NCBI GenBank assembly: GCA_028875245.1
Contig: JAPPEU010000057.1
Location: 37,489-101,488, forward strand
Source: Chloroflexota bacterium
Lineage (GTDB): Bacteria > Chloroflexota > Anaerolineae > Aggregatilineales > Phototrophicaceae
Direction of reading: 5' to 3'
DNA: 64,000 bases
Under the pieces are notes generated by a model. It was given only the letters and a program-made list of their open reading frames with translations, ran no database searches and was not told the DNA's origin. Made by a program: the position numbers and the translations under genes. Every line of letters begins with the position of its first letter. The stretch's first letter is position 1. Positions 16,046 through 24,520 of the stretch are shown here, in pieces.

Positions 16046-16390
16046 ATGGACCAATTGTTCATTTCTGCAGGCTTGGAGCAACTCTTGCAGTTTGCTATTT
16101 TGCTGTTCGTTGTGGTTGGTTTCTTCCGCCAATTCGCCACGCAAAGGGACATCAAAAAACTGGACGACAGATTGGTCAAACTCGAAACTGGTCAAACCGA
16201 ATTGAAAGCCGGGCAGACCGCGCTCGAAGGCCGATTTGAAATCCTCGACTCCAATGTACGCGAAAATGGCAAAAAAACCGACGCCTCGCTGGATCTGCAC
16301 AATGCTGTCCGAACGGACATACAGGTCCTGCAAGCATCGGTCAACCGCCTGGACAGCTATTTCGAAACTCCCAAGCTGAAGTCATCCTGA
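16046..16390 (+). CDS. Small membrane-anchored coiled-coil protein
   Basis: The 114-residue protein has one hydrophobic segment at about residues 12-27 ('LQFAILLFVVVGFF'). A heptad-like, Lys/Glu/Leu-rich stretch of about 55 residues with tandem 'LETGQTELKAGQTALEGRFE' repeats then predicts a coiled coil. It is likely an inner-membrane protein with the coil in the cytoplasm. No family could be named. It has its own consensus promoter and is transcribed against both neighbours. Small proteins of this shape are sometimes chaperones or scaffolds, but nothing here decides that. Confidence 0.7.
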   Translation: MDQLFISAGLEQLLQFAILLFVVVGFFRQFATQRDIKKLDDRLVKLETGQTELKAGQTALEGRFEILDSNVRENGKKTDASLDLHNAVRTDIQVLQASVNRLDSYFETPKLKSS

Positions 16391-16429
16391 TTTCAGCGCT
16401 GCGTTCTTTCATTTGATTATTTTGCACAG

Positions 16430-17326
16430 TTACATGCCGGGCTTGCTCGGTTCGCCAGCGGCGATGACGTGCCCCACCCCCTGCTTGGGCGCGTGATGAT
16501 AGCCATTTTCGACGCACCACTCGGCGATCGGGTTGTAGCCACCGGTGAAATCAAAATTCGGATTGTCATCAACCGGTTCGCCGACCAGATAGCGTTCCAT
16601 CGGCGATAATTTCTCCACCATTTCCGGCGCCTGCTGGCGATAATCGGTGGGCGTGATCCAATCGTAGGAATAGCCGATCATGACGGCCTTGCGAATGCGA
16701 TCGCTCAGATTGGCGGCGCCGGCGTGCCAGGTGCGGTTCTCGAAGAAGACGGCGTCGCCCGGGTTCAGGCTGGGCTCAACCTTGCTCGCGGGATCAACCT
16801 GGCCTTCGGGAATCTCGATGGGCGCCTTAAGCTGGTTGCTGCCCGCCGCCATCATGGTGACGCCGGTGTTGGGTTCGCTCAGGTCGGTCAAATAATAGGC
16901 GACTTTGAGCGAGTGCCTGGGAATATGTTGATCACCCAGGTCGCGCATGGACATGTAATGATCGCGGTGCCAGCCCGGGATGCGTCCGGTATCGGGCGAG
17001 CCGGGTGGATCAGGCGCGCGATAAATCAGGTGGCTGGTCAAGAGCGACAAATGCGGGCTGAGCAGCTGCGCCACGATAGCGAAGACCTTGGGGTTGGTGA
17101 TCAGCGGCAGGAAGGCGTCGTCCATCGATACGCAGTTGCGGAAACCATCATACAAGCCACCAGGGCGGCGCTGGCGATTGATCTCGCGGTCGGAGGCGAT
17201 CAACCGGTCGCCGGCTTCGATCAGGGCGGCGACGGTCTCGCCGTCGATCGCCTCGCGCATGATCAGATAACCTTCTTCATCAAATTGCCGCTTTTGTTCG
17301 GCTGTGATGCTTACAAAATCCATCAT
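16430..17326 (-). CDS. Phytanoyl-CoA dioxygenase (PhyH) family Fe(II)/2-oxoglutarate oxygenase
   Basis: The 298-residue protein keeps the iron triad: 'WHRDHY' (His120, Asp122) and a distal His in 'NRTWHAGAANLSDR' near residue 201. An Arg about ten residues later would bind 2-oxoglutarate. It begins directly after the stop of the FAD oxidoreductase at 17327, so the two form one transcript. PhyH-family enzymes hydroxylate varied small molecules; the true substrate is unknown. It is one of five intact PhyH genes in the window. Confidence 0.85.
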   Translation of the reverse strand: MMDFVSITAEQKRQFDEEGYLIMREAIDGETVAALIEAGDRLIASDREINRQRRPGGLYDGFRNCVSMDDAFLPLITNPKVFAIVAQLLSPHLSLLTSHLIYRAPDPPGSPDTGRIPGWHRDHYMSMRDLGDQHIPRHSLKVAYYLTDLSEPNTGVTMMAAGSNQLKAPIEIPEGQVDPASKVEPSLNPGDAVFFENRTWHAGAANLSDRIRKAVMIGYSYDWITPTDYRQQAPEMVEKLSPMERYLVGEPVDDNPNFDFTGGYNPIAEWCVENGYHHAPKQGVGHVIAAGEPSKPGM

Positions 17327-19117
17327 TTATTCCTCCGCTATTGCATAAAGCGCGGTCTGTTCCGCATCCGTTCGTTTCCCCACTTCAGAATAGATTCTAT
17401 CCAAAAGTTGACCGCGCGACCCGCTGAAACTCGCCAACGCCGGCGTATTCGCCCACGATGTCCAGTTGCTGCGGTCGCCGGCCGAGACAGGCTGGTTGAG
17501 ATTGGCTTGGTAGCCATCTCCCAGGAAGCCGCGCAAAGCGAAGAACTGCAAAGCCTCATAGTGGTCATCGCCGGGCGCCGCGTCCTCATAGTAGGTCAGC
17601 ACCGCGCCGGCCGCAAGAAGACGGCGCTGCATCTCGATGACATTGGCCTCGCGCACCGATGTGCCGTCATCAAGGCTGACGTTGATGGCGATGCCGGCCG
17701 CCTCGCCCAGCGCCATCCAGCAGGGTTCCATGCGCAGCGTGCTGAAGCCGATGTGCGTGCCCGATGCCGGCGCCGGTATCAACAGGTTCTCGACGTCCAG
17801 CGGCACGATGACGCCGTAGGGGACGCAGTAGGGAGTGGTGGGGTAGGTGAAGATGCCGTCCGTATGCGGGCGCCCTTCTTCACGTTTCAAGCAGGCGTGT
17901 GAATCCAGGGCGTAGTGGCTGGCGGTGATGCTGGTTATGTGCGCGCGCGCCCCCCGTTTGGAGAGGGCGTCGTGGGCGGTGAAGAGATACTCGCCGCGGA
18001 TGCGCCGCCCCTCGCGCACGTAGATCTGACGCGGGAAGTTGTCGTTGTCGCTGAATTCGTCGCGCGCCAGCCCCCAGCGATTGCAGCGCTCGCGAAAATC
18101 AGCCGGCAGCTCGGGATCGTTCTGCGCGAAGTAAAACAGGCCCAGGATGTAATCGCGCAGGCGCTGGGCGAAGCGATCGCGCCAATCCCAACTGGCAGTG
18201 GGGTAGGGCCAATTCTCTTCCGGCAGATCGGTCGAGATGAAGGCGGCGTGCTGATTGTTGCCGTCGACTTTGTCATTGGGCAGGCGCGCCATATTGGTGA
18301 TGGCGCCGATGCCATCGAACTCCAGCGGCTTTGGCGGGCCGGCAAAGCGATTCAGGCGCACATCATCAATCAGCGAGACGAACTCCTCGCGATGGTAGGT
18401 CGGCGGCTTCTGGATCCGCCTCAAGTTCGCCGGGTTGTCGGTAAGCGCCAGGCGGTAATTGTAAGACTGCACGGCGTTGTCGCCTTGCCCGGTGGAGTGG
18501 TATTCGTCGACCGGCGCGTCCCAGCGCTGGTAAAATTTGCCGGCGCATGGCTCGCCGTATTCGTTCGCCCCTTCGCGGCCCAGCATGTATGGCGCGCCCG
18601 CCGCCGCCGCCAGGTCGCCTTCGTAAGTGGCGTCGACGAAGACCTTCGCCCGATAGATTTCTTCGGCGCCGCTTTCGCGGTTGATGATTTTGATCGCGCT
18701 TAAGGCAGCGCCGTCTTTGATCGCGTTGCTCGGCTCGTGGTTGAATTGCCGCATCGTGCGGACTTCGAGCAAGTCGCCTTGTTCGGCGATCATTTGATGC
18801 AGGATCATCTCGGCGACATGGGGCTCGAAGCGGTAGCCGTCGCTGCAATCGATCACTTGCTGCGAATCCGCGCCATATTTGTCGCTGTAATGCTGCTTGA
18901 CGCGCCCGATAAATTCCAGAAAGAGACCGCCGGTGGCGCCGCGGGTGTGGATGTCGGTGGCGCCGAGTCCATTGGCGGGCAAACCGCCGATATACGCGCT
19001 CCGCTCGAGGATGACCGCCCGCCGCCCCGCTTTGGCGACGCTGATGCCGGTCATGATGCCGGCCGGCGTGCCGCCGACGATGACGGCTTCAAATTCGAAT
19101 GATGGGGGAGGCGTCAT
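17327..19117 (-). CDS. FAD-dependent oxidoreductase (FAD_oxidored family), type B
   Basis: The 596-residue protein starts with a Rossmann motif 'AVIVGGTPAGIMTGISVAKAG', then 'ERSAYIGGLPANGLGATDI' as in FAD_oxidored proteins, 'KVFVDATYEGDLAAAAG' and a C-terminal 'HIGFSTLRMEPCWMALGEAAG'. It is related to but longer than the protein at 14341. There is no export signal. Zero-gap linkage with the PhyH gene suggests the two act on the same compound, perhaps by successive oxidation steps. The substrate is not determinable from sequence. Confidence 0.8.
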   Translation of the reverse strand: MTPPPSFEFEAVIVGGTPAGIMTGISVAKAGRRAVILERSAYIGGLPANGLGATDIHTRGATGGLFLEFIGRVKQHYSDKYGADSQQVIDCSDGYRFEPHVAEMILHQMIAEQGDLLEVRTMRQFNHEPSNAIKDGAALSAIKIINRESGAEEIYRAKVFVDATYEGDLAAAAGAPYMLGREGANEYGEPCAGKFYQRWDAPVDEYHSTGQGDNAVQSYNYRLALTDNPANLRRIQKPPTYHREEFVSLIDDVRLNRFAGPPKPLEFDGIGAITNMARLPNDKVDGNNQHAAFISTDLPEENWPYPTASWDWRDRFAQRLRDYILGLFYFAQNDPELPADFRERCNRWGLARDEFSDNDNFPRQIYVREGRRIRGEYLFTAHDALSKRGARAHITSITASHYALDSHACLKREEGRPHTDGIFTYPTTPYCVPYGVIVPLDVENLLIPAPASGTHIGFSTLRMEPCWMALGEAAGIAINVSLDDGTSVREANVIEMQRRLLAAGAVLTYYEDAAPGDDHYEALQFFALRGFLGDGYQANLNQPVSAGDRSNWTSWANTPALASFSGSRGQLLDRIYSEVGKRTDAEQTALYAIAEE

Positions 19118-19146
19118 GCAATAGACCTTCCGTTTGATTGTACGAC

Positions 19147-19250
19147 GGGCGACCCAATGGATCGCCCCTACATTTACCAGAATGGCGGGCGACCCAATGG
19201 CTCGCCCCTACGGATTCGCGATTGGAGGGCGCGTCACCGCCTCGCCCCTA
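19147..19250. repeat. Array of three REP-like palindromes in the same orientation
   Basis: The units 19147-19171, 19187-19211 and 19227-19250 all end in CGCCCCTA. The first two share the inner sequence GACCCAATGG. They fill most of the gap upstream of the FAD oxidoreductase and downstream of the 112-residue gene, where they could act as mRNA-stabilising or terminating hairpins for the leftward genes. Confidence 0.75.
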
Positions 19251-19278
19251 GAGATTTGCGTTTTGCGGGCTTGGCCAT

Positions 19279-19617
19279 TTATTCCTTCAATGCCAGCGAA
19301 ACCAGCACTGTAATTGATGTCCCGTCCTTTAGGGAGCCGCGCAGCCGCAGCCAGCCGCCGAAGTGCGTCACCCGGCCGAATGTGACCGCATCCACCGTCG
19401 TCGGCAGGTCAAAAACTGTACCCTCGTCGGCCCAATGGATGCCGTCCGCGGAGATCTGAACGCGGGCGATGCCGCTGAAATCCGGCGAGACATCCAGCGC
19501 GCGCACGAAGAAGATCGCCTCGCTGGCCCAAGCCGACTCGTAGGGCTCGCTCGCGAACTCACCCTGCCAGATGACATTCCGTTCAACAGTCGCGGTATAG
19601 CTTCGTCTGAGCGCCAT
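19279..19617 (-). CDS. Unknown small protein, partner of the 284-residue protein upstream
   Basis: The 112-residue, beta-rich protein alternates hydrophobic strands ('AIFFVRALDVS', 'ARVQISADGIHW', 'GWLRLRGSL') and has no signal peptide. Its start is separated from the upstream gene's stop by only two bases, so the pair is cotranscribed. I do not recognise a family with certainty. The 'ISADGIHWADEG' turn resembles segments in carbohydrate-associated beta-sandwich proteins, a weak hint only. Confidence 0.6.
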   Translation of the reverse strand: MALRRSYTATVERNVIWQGEFASEPYESAWASEAIFFVRALDVSPDFSGIARVQISADGIHWADEGTVFDLPTTVDAVTFGRVTHFGGWLRLRGSLKDGTSITVLVSLALKE

Positions 19618-19619
19618 GA

Positions 19620-20474
19620 TTAAAACTCCCCGCTGAGCAGCACAGAATCGAGATAGAGGAAGGCGCGCTTGTCACGATTGGTCTGCACCCAGAAGGCGGC
19701 GTTGAGCATGCAGTTCAGGTTGGGCATGGCCGGGATAGTGATGTATTTCAGCGCCGCGCCGTCGTAGACTAGGTCATTGCACTGAAAGCCGAGGAAGCGC
19801 CGTTCAGCGAGGTCAAAGTTCACACGCAGATAGTGCCAGTTCATCTTGGTGGCTATTTCGTTGTAGCAGAGCTCTTGCGCCGGCGCGTCGACAAATTCCC
19901 AGAATTCGGGTCCGAGATGCGGGGTCGAGACCGTCTCGCCTCTATCGCCGATCTTCTGGAAGGCAGGCGTCTCGCCTTTGACTTGCCAGCGATTAATCAT
20001 GTCGCCGCCTTGCGCGTTGAGATAACGTAAATGCGGCATCCAGCGGATGTCTGGGTTCATGCCGTCTTGCAAGTCAAAGAGCACGCCAAAGGCGCGCACA
20101 TCATTGGACGACAGGCGCAATTCGGAAGCTTCCGGCTTGAAACAGAAATAAGCTTCCAGTTGAACGGGTCCCGGCTTGCGAAACGTCACCCGCTTGATGC
20201 TGGTTGCCAGTGACCCTTCACGCGCTCGACTGGCAAGCTTTAGGGCATAGGTGCCTTCCATTGAACCCGCCGTGCCGGTATCCCACATCGTCAAATTGCT
20301 GATCATCGGCGGCCGATAATCGGCGGAGAGCGGTATGATCGAGTCCAGCGTATGCTCATAATTGCCGATCAATTCGGACCAGCCGTTCACGCCTTCGTCG
20401 AAGTCATCATAGAAGATGATTCGCTTCAGGGGATCGAAGCGGCTAAGGCGTGGATCGACCGAGTAGATGCTCAA
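19620..20474 (-). CDS. Unknown beta-sandwich-like protein
   Basis: The 284-residue protein contains 'IIFYDDFDEGVNGWSEL' near the N-terminus and 'EGTYALKLASRAREGS' mid-protein. These are typical of concanavalin-like or carbohydrate-binding jelly rolls, where a '...DDF...GW...' opening is common. It has no signal peptide and no obvious catalytic acids. It pairs with the 112-residue gene downstream. I infer a sugar-binding or structural role with low confidence; the family name is not known to me. Confidence 0.6.
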   Translation of the reverse strand: MSIYSVDPRLSRFDPLKRIIFYDDFDEGVNGWSELIGNYEHTLDSIIPLSADYRPPMISNLTMWDTGTAGSMEGTYALKLASRAREGSLATSIKRVTFRKPGPVQLEAYFCFKPEASELRLSSNDVRAFGVLFDLQDGMNPDIRWMPHLRYLNAQGGDMINRWQVKGETPAFQKIGDRGETVSTPHLGPEFWEFVDAPAQELCYNEIATKMNWHYLRVNFDLAERRFLGFQCNDLVYDGAALKYITIPAMPNLNCMLNAAFWVQTNRDKRAFLYLDSVLLSGEF

Positions 20475-20517
20475 GATGTTTGCCTCCTAATGATTCCTGC
20501 CCTTAGTTAGAAAATGT

Positions 20518-20802
20518 CTACGACTCCATTAGTGACGGCAGCACATACCACTCATCTTCACCGGGGGAATCATATTTCATCCAATCCGTATCGGGAGACG
20601 TCAAGATGTCGACCAACAACTCCATTACGCCGCCCCGCCTAATGCTCGCGACTTCTACTGTATTGGCGCCGTTGATATCGTCCATTTCCTTTAATTCCGC
20701 GCGGAGCCACTCCTGATAATCACCGCGGCCGAATCGTTCCAGTTTCACCGCGTTAGCGTATTTCAGAATATTCAGGACACCTGGATTTTCCATCGCAACC
20801 AC
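20518..20802 (-). CDS. Small unknown acidic protein
   Basis: The 94-residue protein begins at GTG 20802 with AGGAG four bases upstream; an ATG three codons later is the alternative. The sequence has 'GRGDYQEWLRAELKEMDDING' and a C-terminal 'DWMKYDSPGEDEWYVLPSLMES', with no motif I can assign. It is 43 bp upstream of the 284-residue gene on the same strand, so it may share its transcript. Confidence 0.5.
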   Translation of the reverse strand: MVAMENPGVLNILKYANAVKLERFGRGDYQEWLRAELKEMDDINGANTVEVASIRRGGVMELLVDILTSPDTDWMKYDSPGEDEWYVLPSLMES

Positions 20803-20832
20803 CCTACTCCTGTCTGCTGCTTCTGCCGTTTT

Positions 20833-20861
20833 TTGACATCTCGCCCGCTACAGGGTACACT
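20833..20861 (+). promoter_or_regulatory. Sigma-70-type promoter for the sugar ABC operon
   Basis: TTGACA (20833-20838), a 17-bp spacer and TACACT (20856-20861) face the ABC operon at 21154. The long leader of about 285 nt contains a MITE-like insertion (20940-21076), so the promoter-to-gene distance has grown by about 145 bp. Confidence 0.55.
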
Positions 20862-20931
20862 ACCATCGTCTAAACAATGTGGGTAGCAATTCGTCCAAGT
20901 ATAGCCAGCGTGCGGCAAACTGCAAATCAAC

Positions 20932-21084
20932 ATGCCGTGGGTAGTGTATCGAAGTCGGTGGAAATTCATTTTCACCACAAAGGAAAGAAGGACACAAAGA
21001 AATTGCATATAGCCTACGTTTCTCGGTGTCCTCGGTGGTAAAGTTTTTTTGTTTCCACCGAAAGGGATACACTTCCATGCCGTG
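20932..21084. mobile_element. 137-bp MITE-like element with 8-bp target duplication
   Basis: The element 20940-21076 has ends GGTAGTGTATC and GATACACTTCC, with inverted similarity continuing through TCGGTGGAAA/TTTCCACCGA for about 30 bp. It is flanked by ATGCCGTG on both sides (20932-20939 and 21077-21084). The inside holds the CACAAAG-type motif inverted around a short AT-rich centre. It has no coding capacity. It shares its ends with the element at 26454. The rest of this 351-bp gap holds a promoter and a small hairpin TGGCGGAAACGCCA at 21104-21117. Confidence 0.8.
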
Positions 21085-21153
21085 CAATCGAGTTGTGTAG
21101 CAATGGCGGAAACGCCAATTGATTCGCCCATTATATTTCGATAGGAGGATACC

Positions 21154-22533
21154 ATGAAAGTCTCACGTTTATTTGGCTTGGCAATCGCTGTAATGATGCT
21201 CTTTTCGCTCGGCTTAGTACCGACGCTCGCGCAATGCGACGGCGAGGTCATCGAGCTCGAGTTCATGAATTGGTGGGGCGCCGCCCGCGAAGCGCTGATG
21301 GATACGCTCATTGGCCACTTCGAAGCGGAGAATCCCTGCGTCAGGGTCATCAACCAGGTACAGCCCTGGGATAACCGCGCCGAACTGCTCGCCACCGCCG
21401 CCGCCAGCAGCAACCCGCCCGGCATCATCATGTCGACGCGGCCGGAGACCTATCAGTTTGCCATCAGCGGCTTGATCATCCCGATCGATTCTTTCGTGGA
21501 GGCGCATGGCACTGACCTCAGTGTCTTCTATGATGGCGAGATTGGTCTGCAATACTGGAACGGCGAACTTTATGGCTTGCCGATGCCGACCGCCGGCGGA
21601 TTGACCAGCTTGTACATATACAACAAAGACATGCTGCGCGATGCCGGTTTTGACCCGGAAGCTCCGCCGAAAACCTGGCAAGAGTTGGAAGAGATGTCTG
21701 CGGCGATTACCGTTGCCGATCCGATGGGTGTTGATGTTATGGGCACTCAAGTAATCGGAATAACCGGAGAAGATGCGTCATTTGTCTCCTGGCTGTATAC
21801 GAACAATGGCAGGTATTCCTCGGATGATGGTCGCACCTTGCTCTTCAACAGCCCGGAAGGCATAGAAACGCTTGAGTGGATGGTCAACTTCACCAACAAC
21901 ATAAACGGCGGCGTGGAAAATGTGGCAGACTTCTTCCAGGACACCGCCTTTGCCCAAGGCGATCATCCATGGTACGACAATCAACTTGCCTTCCTCCGTA
22001 TCAACACTTCCTTCTATGGTCACTACAACGTGAACGATCCGGAGGGTTATGCCGATACGAGCCATTGGGGCACGATGCTGCGGCCCTACAACGGAGACAA
22101 TCCAGACGCGACCCATGCCGGCACAACAGGATACAATTACAGCGGCGCCTGGGCTTACACGATTCCAGCAGTGCATTCGCCCGAGAAACAAGAAGCTGCC
22201 TTCAAGTTCGCCGAATTCATCGGTGTCCATCCCTTGGGAGGCTGCGCCTTCCTGTTCGCGCAGAGCCGGCCCTCGCCAGTGCGGGAATGCAACGAGAATC
22301 CGGCTTACTACGAAGTCAACCCCACGTGGTCCGTGGTGCTTGAAGGCTTGGCTACCGATGTGGCCGTATCGATCACACCGGTTCAAGGACAGCTGGCTGA
22401 GATCCTTGCCAACGCTATCGAAGAAGCTCTGTTCGGCGTGAAGTCGCCGGCTGACGCGCTCAACGACGCGCATGCCGAGATGCAGGCGCTGCTGGATGAA
22501 TTCTGGGCGGAATTCGACGCCGACAATATGTAG
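21154..22533 (+). CDS. Sugar ABC transporter substrate-binding protein
   Basis: The 459-residue protein of the extracellular solute-binding family 1 type begins with a signal peptide (residues 1 to about 26, 'LFGLAIAVMMLFSLGL') and 'FMNWWGAAREALMD', the usual first strand. The '-LAQC-' near the cleavage site is not a good lipobox, so it may be free or weakly anchored outside the membrane. AGGAGG sits seven bases before the ATG. It is followed by two permease genes and a sulfatase, suggesting that it delivers a sulfated or complex sugar. No ATPase gene is nearby. Confidence 0.85.
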   Translation: MKVSRLFGLAIAVMMLFSLGLVPTLAQCDGEVIELEFMNWWGAAREALMDTLIGHFEAENPCVRVINQVQPWDNRAELLATAAASSNPPGIIMSTRPETYQFAISGLIIPIDSFVEAHGTDLSVFYDGEIGLQYWNGELYGLPMPTAGGLTSLYIYNKDMLRDAGFDPEAPPKTWQELEEMSAAITVADPMGVDVMGTQVIGITGEDASFVSWLYTNNGRYSSDDGRTLLFNSPEGIETLEWMVNFTNNINGGVENVADFFQDTAFAQGDHPWYDNQLAFLRINTSFYGHYNVNDPEGYADTSHWGTMLRPYNGDNPDATHAGTTGYNYSGAWAYTIPAVHSPEKQEAAFKFAEFIGVHPLGGCAFLFAQSRPSPVRECNENPAYYEVNPTWSVVLEGLATDVAVSITPVQGQLAEILANAIEEALFGVKSPADALNDAHAEMQALLDEFWAEFDADNM

Positions 22534-22538
22534 GCGCC

Positions 22539-22650
22539 GCCCCCCAATCCCCCGACCTCTTCCCCCACAAGGAGGGAAGGGGAGAACTACTGTAATCGGG
22601 TGAAGATGGTAAGTCCCTCCCTCTTTATGGGGGAGGGATTTAGGGTAGGG
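22539..22650. repeat. G/C-tract palindromes between binding-protein and permease genes
   Basis: CCCCCCAATCCCCC...GGAGGGAAGGGG and TCCCTCCCTCTTTATGGGGGAGGGA can form hairpins in the intercistronic mRNA. Translating this repeat is what gives the ORF-track permease its extra N-terminus. The second sugar importer (57743) and the peptide importer (43595) carry a hairpin at the same position. Confidence 0.65.
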
Positions 22651-22665
22651 GTTTCGGAGAAAACC

Positions 22666-23637
22666 GTGCAAGCCTCTTTGAAATCAAAACATGTTCAACA
22701 CGACGCCACCCGGAAGCTGCGGCTGCAGGAGTGGTGGTTCCGCAACCGCGCCTTGATCGGCTTCGCGTTTATCTTCCCCTGGTTTGCCGGCTTCATCATC
22801 TTTGACGCCTTGCCCTTCATCTACAATTTGTACCTGAGCTTCACCGATTATCAGATCGGCACAAGGGGTATACCGCCCTGGATAGGCTTTGAAAACTACA
22901 TCGACATCTTCACCGATGACAAGCTCTTCGGCAAGAGCATGTATAACACGGTGTATTATCTGGGATTCAGCGTACCCTTGCGTCTGGTCTTCGCCTTCTT
23001 GATTGCGCTGATTTTGAATTTGCGCGTGCGAGGGATGGAACTCTATCGCACCTTGTTCTACGTGCCATCGGTGGTGCCATTGGTCGCCGCGACGGTGATA
23101 TTCGCCGGTTTCCTCAACACGCGCTATGGATTTCTCAATCAGTTTCTCGTGCTCATTGGCGCCACGCCGGTGCGCTGGCTGTCGTCGCCGGACGCGATAA
23201 AACCGTCGCTGATCTTGCTCAGCCTCTGGGGCTTCGGCGGGCAGATGATCATCTTCCTGGCCGGCTTGCAGAGCATTCCGGAAGATCTGTATGAGGCGGC
23301 GGCGATTGACGGCGGGACCGGCTGGCATCGCCTCGTCTATATCACCGTCCCGCTGATGACGCCGACGATATTCTTCAATTTGCTCTTGGGTTTGATCGGC
23401 GGCTTTCAGATATTTGAACAGGTCTTCATTCTCATCGGGACCAATGGGGGACCCTTGCAAGCGGGACTTGTTTACATGCTACATGTTTACAATAAAGCCT
23501 TTCGAGATTTCGAGTTTGGCTATTCGGCCGCGCTGTCCGTGATTTTGTTCCTTATCATCTTTGTTTTGACTATCATGCTCGTCTACACCTCGAATCGCTG
23601 GGTGTTTTACGGGGATGCGCAAGATGATGAGACCTAA
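22666..23637 (+). CDS. Sugar ABC transporter permease (MalF/UgpA-like)
   Basis: The 323-residue integral membrane protein has about six hydrophobic segments beginning 'ALIGFAFIFPWFAGF' and the permease EAA loop 'YEAAAIDGGTGWHRLVYITVP' in the second half, which docks the ATPase. GTG 22666 was chosen because GGAG lies six bases upstream; the ORF-track ATG at 22600 would translate the palindromic repeat. It is the second gene of the importer, after the binding protein and before permease 2. Confidence 0.85.
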   Translation: MQASLKSKHVQHDATRKLRLQEWWFRNRALIGFAFIFPWFAGFIIFDALPFIYNLYLSFTDYQIGTRGIPPWIGFENYIDIFTDDKLFGKSMYNTVYYLGFSVPLRLVFAFLIALILNLRVRGMELYRTLFYVPSVVPLVAATVIFAGFLNTRYGFLNQFLVLIGATPVRWLSSPDAIKPSLILLSLWGFGGQMIIFLAGLQSIPEDLYEAAAIDGGTGWHRLVYITVPLMTPTIFFNLLLGLIGGFQIFEQVFILIGTNGGPLQAGLVYMLHVYNKAFRDFEFGYSAALSVILFLIIFVLTIMLVYTSNRWVFYGDAQDDET

Positions 23638-23660
23638 GCTGGGGACCCTAGGGTGCAGGC

Positions 23661-24515
23661 ATGATTGAAGATCCCAGAGCAAAAATGGTTCGTTACATCA
23701 TGATCTATACGATTTTGAGCTTGGGCGCGATTGTGATGATGGTGCCGCTGCTATGGACTGTCTCGACGTCGCTGAAAACCCGCGACAAGATCACGATTCG
23801 CCGGCTGGAGCTCATCCCGGATCCAGTCGCCTTTGAGAATTATCCTTACCTCTTCGAGGCGCGCCCGATCCTGCAATACACGCGCAACACGATGGTCATC
23901 GTGGTCGCCTCGCTGTTTGGCGCCTGGGTGCCCTGTACGCTGGCCGGTTACGCTTTCGCGCGGATTCCTTTCCCGGGGCGGAATATATTCTTCGGCATCT
24001 TGCTGGCGACGATGATGTTGCCTTATGTGGTGCGATTAATTCCCTTATTCCTGTTTTTCGACGAGATCGGCTGGACGCGCACCTTCGGACCGCTGATCTT
24101 GCCGCGCGTCCTCGGGCATAATGCCTTCTATATCTTTTTGTATCGGCAATTTTTCCGTGGCATACCGGAAGACATTTACGACTCGGCTCGCATTGACGGC
24201 TGTTCCGAATTCGGCGTTTGGTGGCGCATATTCATGCCCATGTCGCGGCCGGTGCTGGCGGCGGTATCGATCTTCGCCTTCTCCTTCGCTTGGAACGACT
24301 TCCTCAATCCGCTGATATACCTGGGTTCGAACAAGGAACTCTGGACACTTGCGCTGGGCTTGAACGCCTTGCAGGGTTTTGAAGGCGAGGACAACAGCCT
24401 CAACTTGATCATGGTCTTCTCGATGCTGATGATCATACCGATGCTGATCGTCTTCTACTTCGGGCAGAAGCATTTGATCACAGGCGTGACGGCATCGGGC
24501 AGCCTCAAGGGATAG
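23661..24515 (+). CDS. Sugar ABC transporter permease (MalG/UgpE-like)
   Basis: The 284-residue membrane protein has 'LSLGAIVMMVPLLWTVSTSLKT' as its first segment, the usual MalG-type opening. The EAA loop is 'DSARIDGCSEFGVWWRIFMP', where Asp-Ser replaces the common Glu-Ala. It sits 23 bp after permease 1 and 5 bp before the sulfatase, so a four-gene operon is likely. It forms the channel dimer with the preceding permease; the energising ATPase must be encoded elsewhere. Confidence 0.85.
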   Translation: MIEDPRAKMVRYIMIYTILSLGAIVMMVPLLWTVSTSLKTRDKITIRRLELIPDPVAFENYPYLFEARPILQYTRNTMVIVVASLFGAWVPCTLAGYAFARIPFPGRNIFFGILLATMMLPYVVRLIPLFLFFDEIGWTRTFGPLILPRVLGHNAFYIFLYRQFFRGIPEDIYDSARIDGCSEFGVWWRIFMPMSRPVLAAVSIFAFSFAWNDFLNPLIYLGSNKELWTLALGLNALQGFEGEDNSLNLIMVFSMLMIIPMLIVFYFGQKHLITGVTASGSLKG

Positions 24516-24520
24516 ACCCC

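Noticed and set aside
19147-19250. Possible CRISPR-like array (three similar units)
   Set aside because: Units are palindromes of the dispersed family, spacers are only about 15 bp, and there are no cas genes.
20853-20864. GGGTACACTACC as a third terminal repeat of the MITE-like family
   Set aside because: No partner end or target duplication was found around it, and it overlaps the -10 box of a well-spaced promoter, which explains it better.
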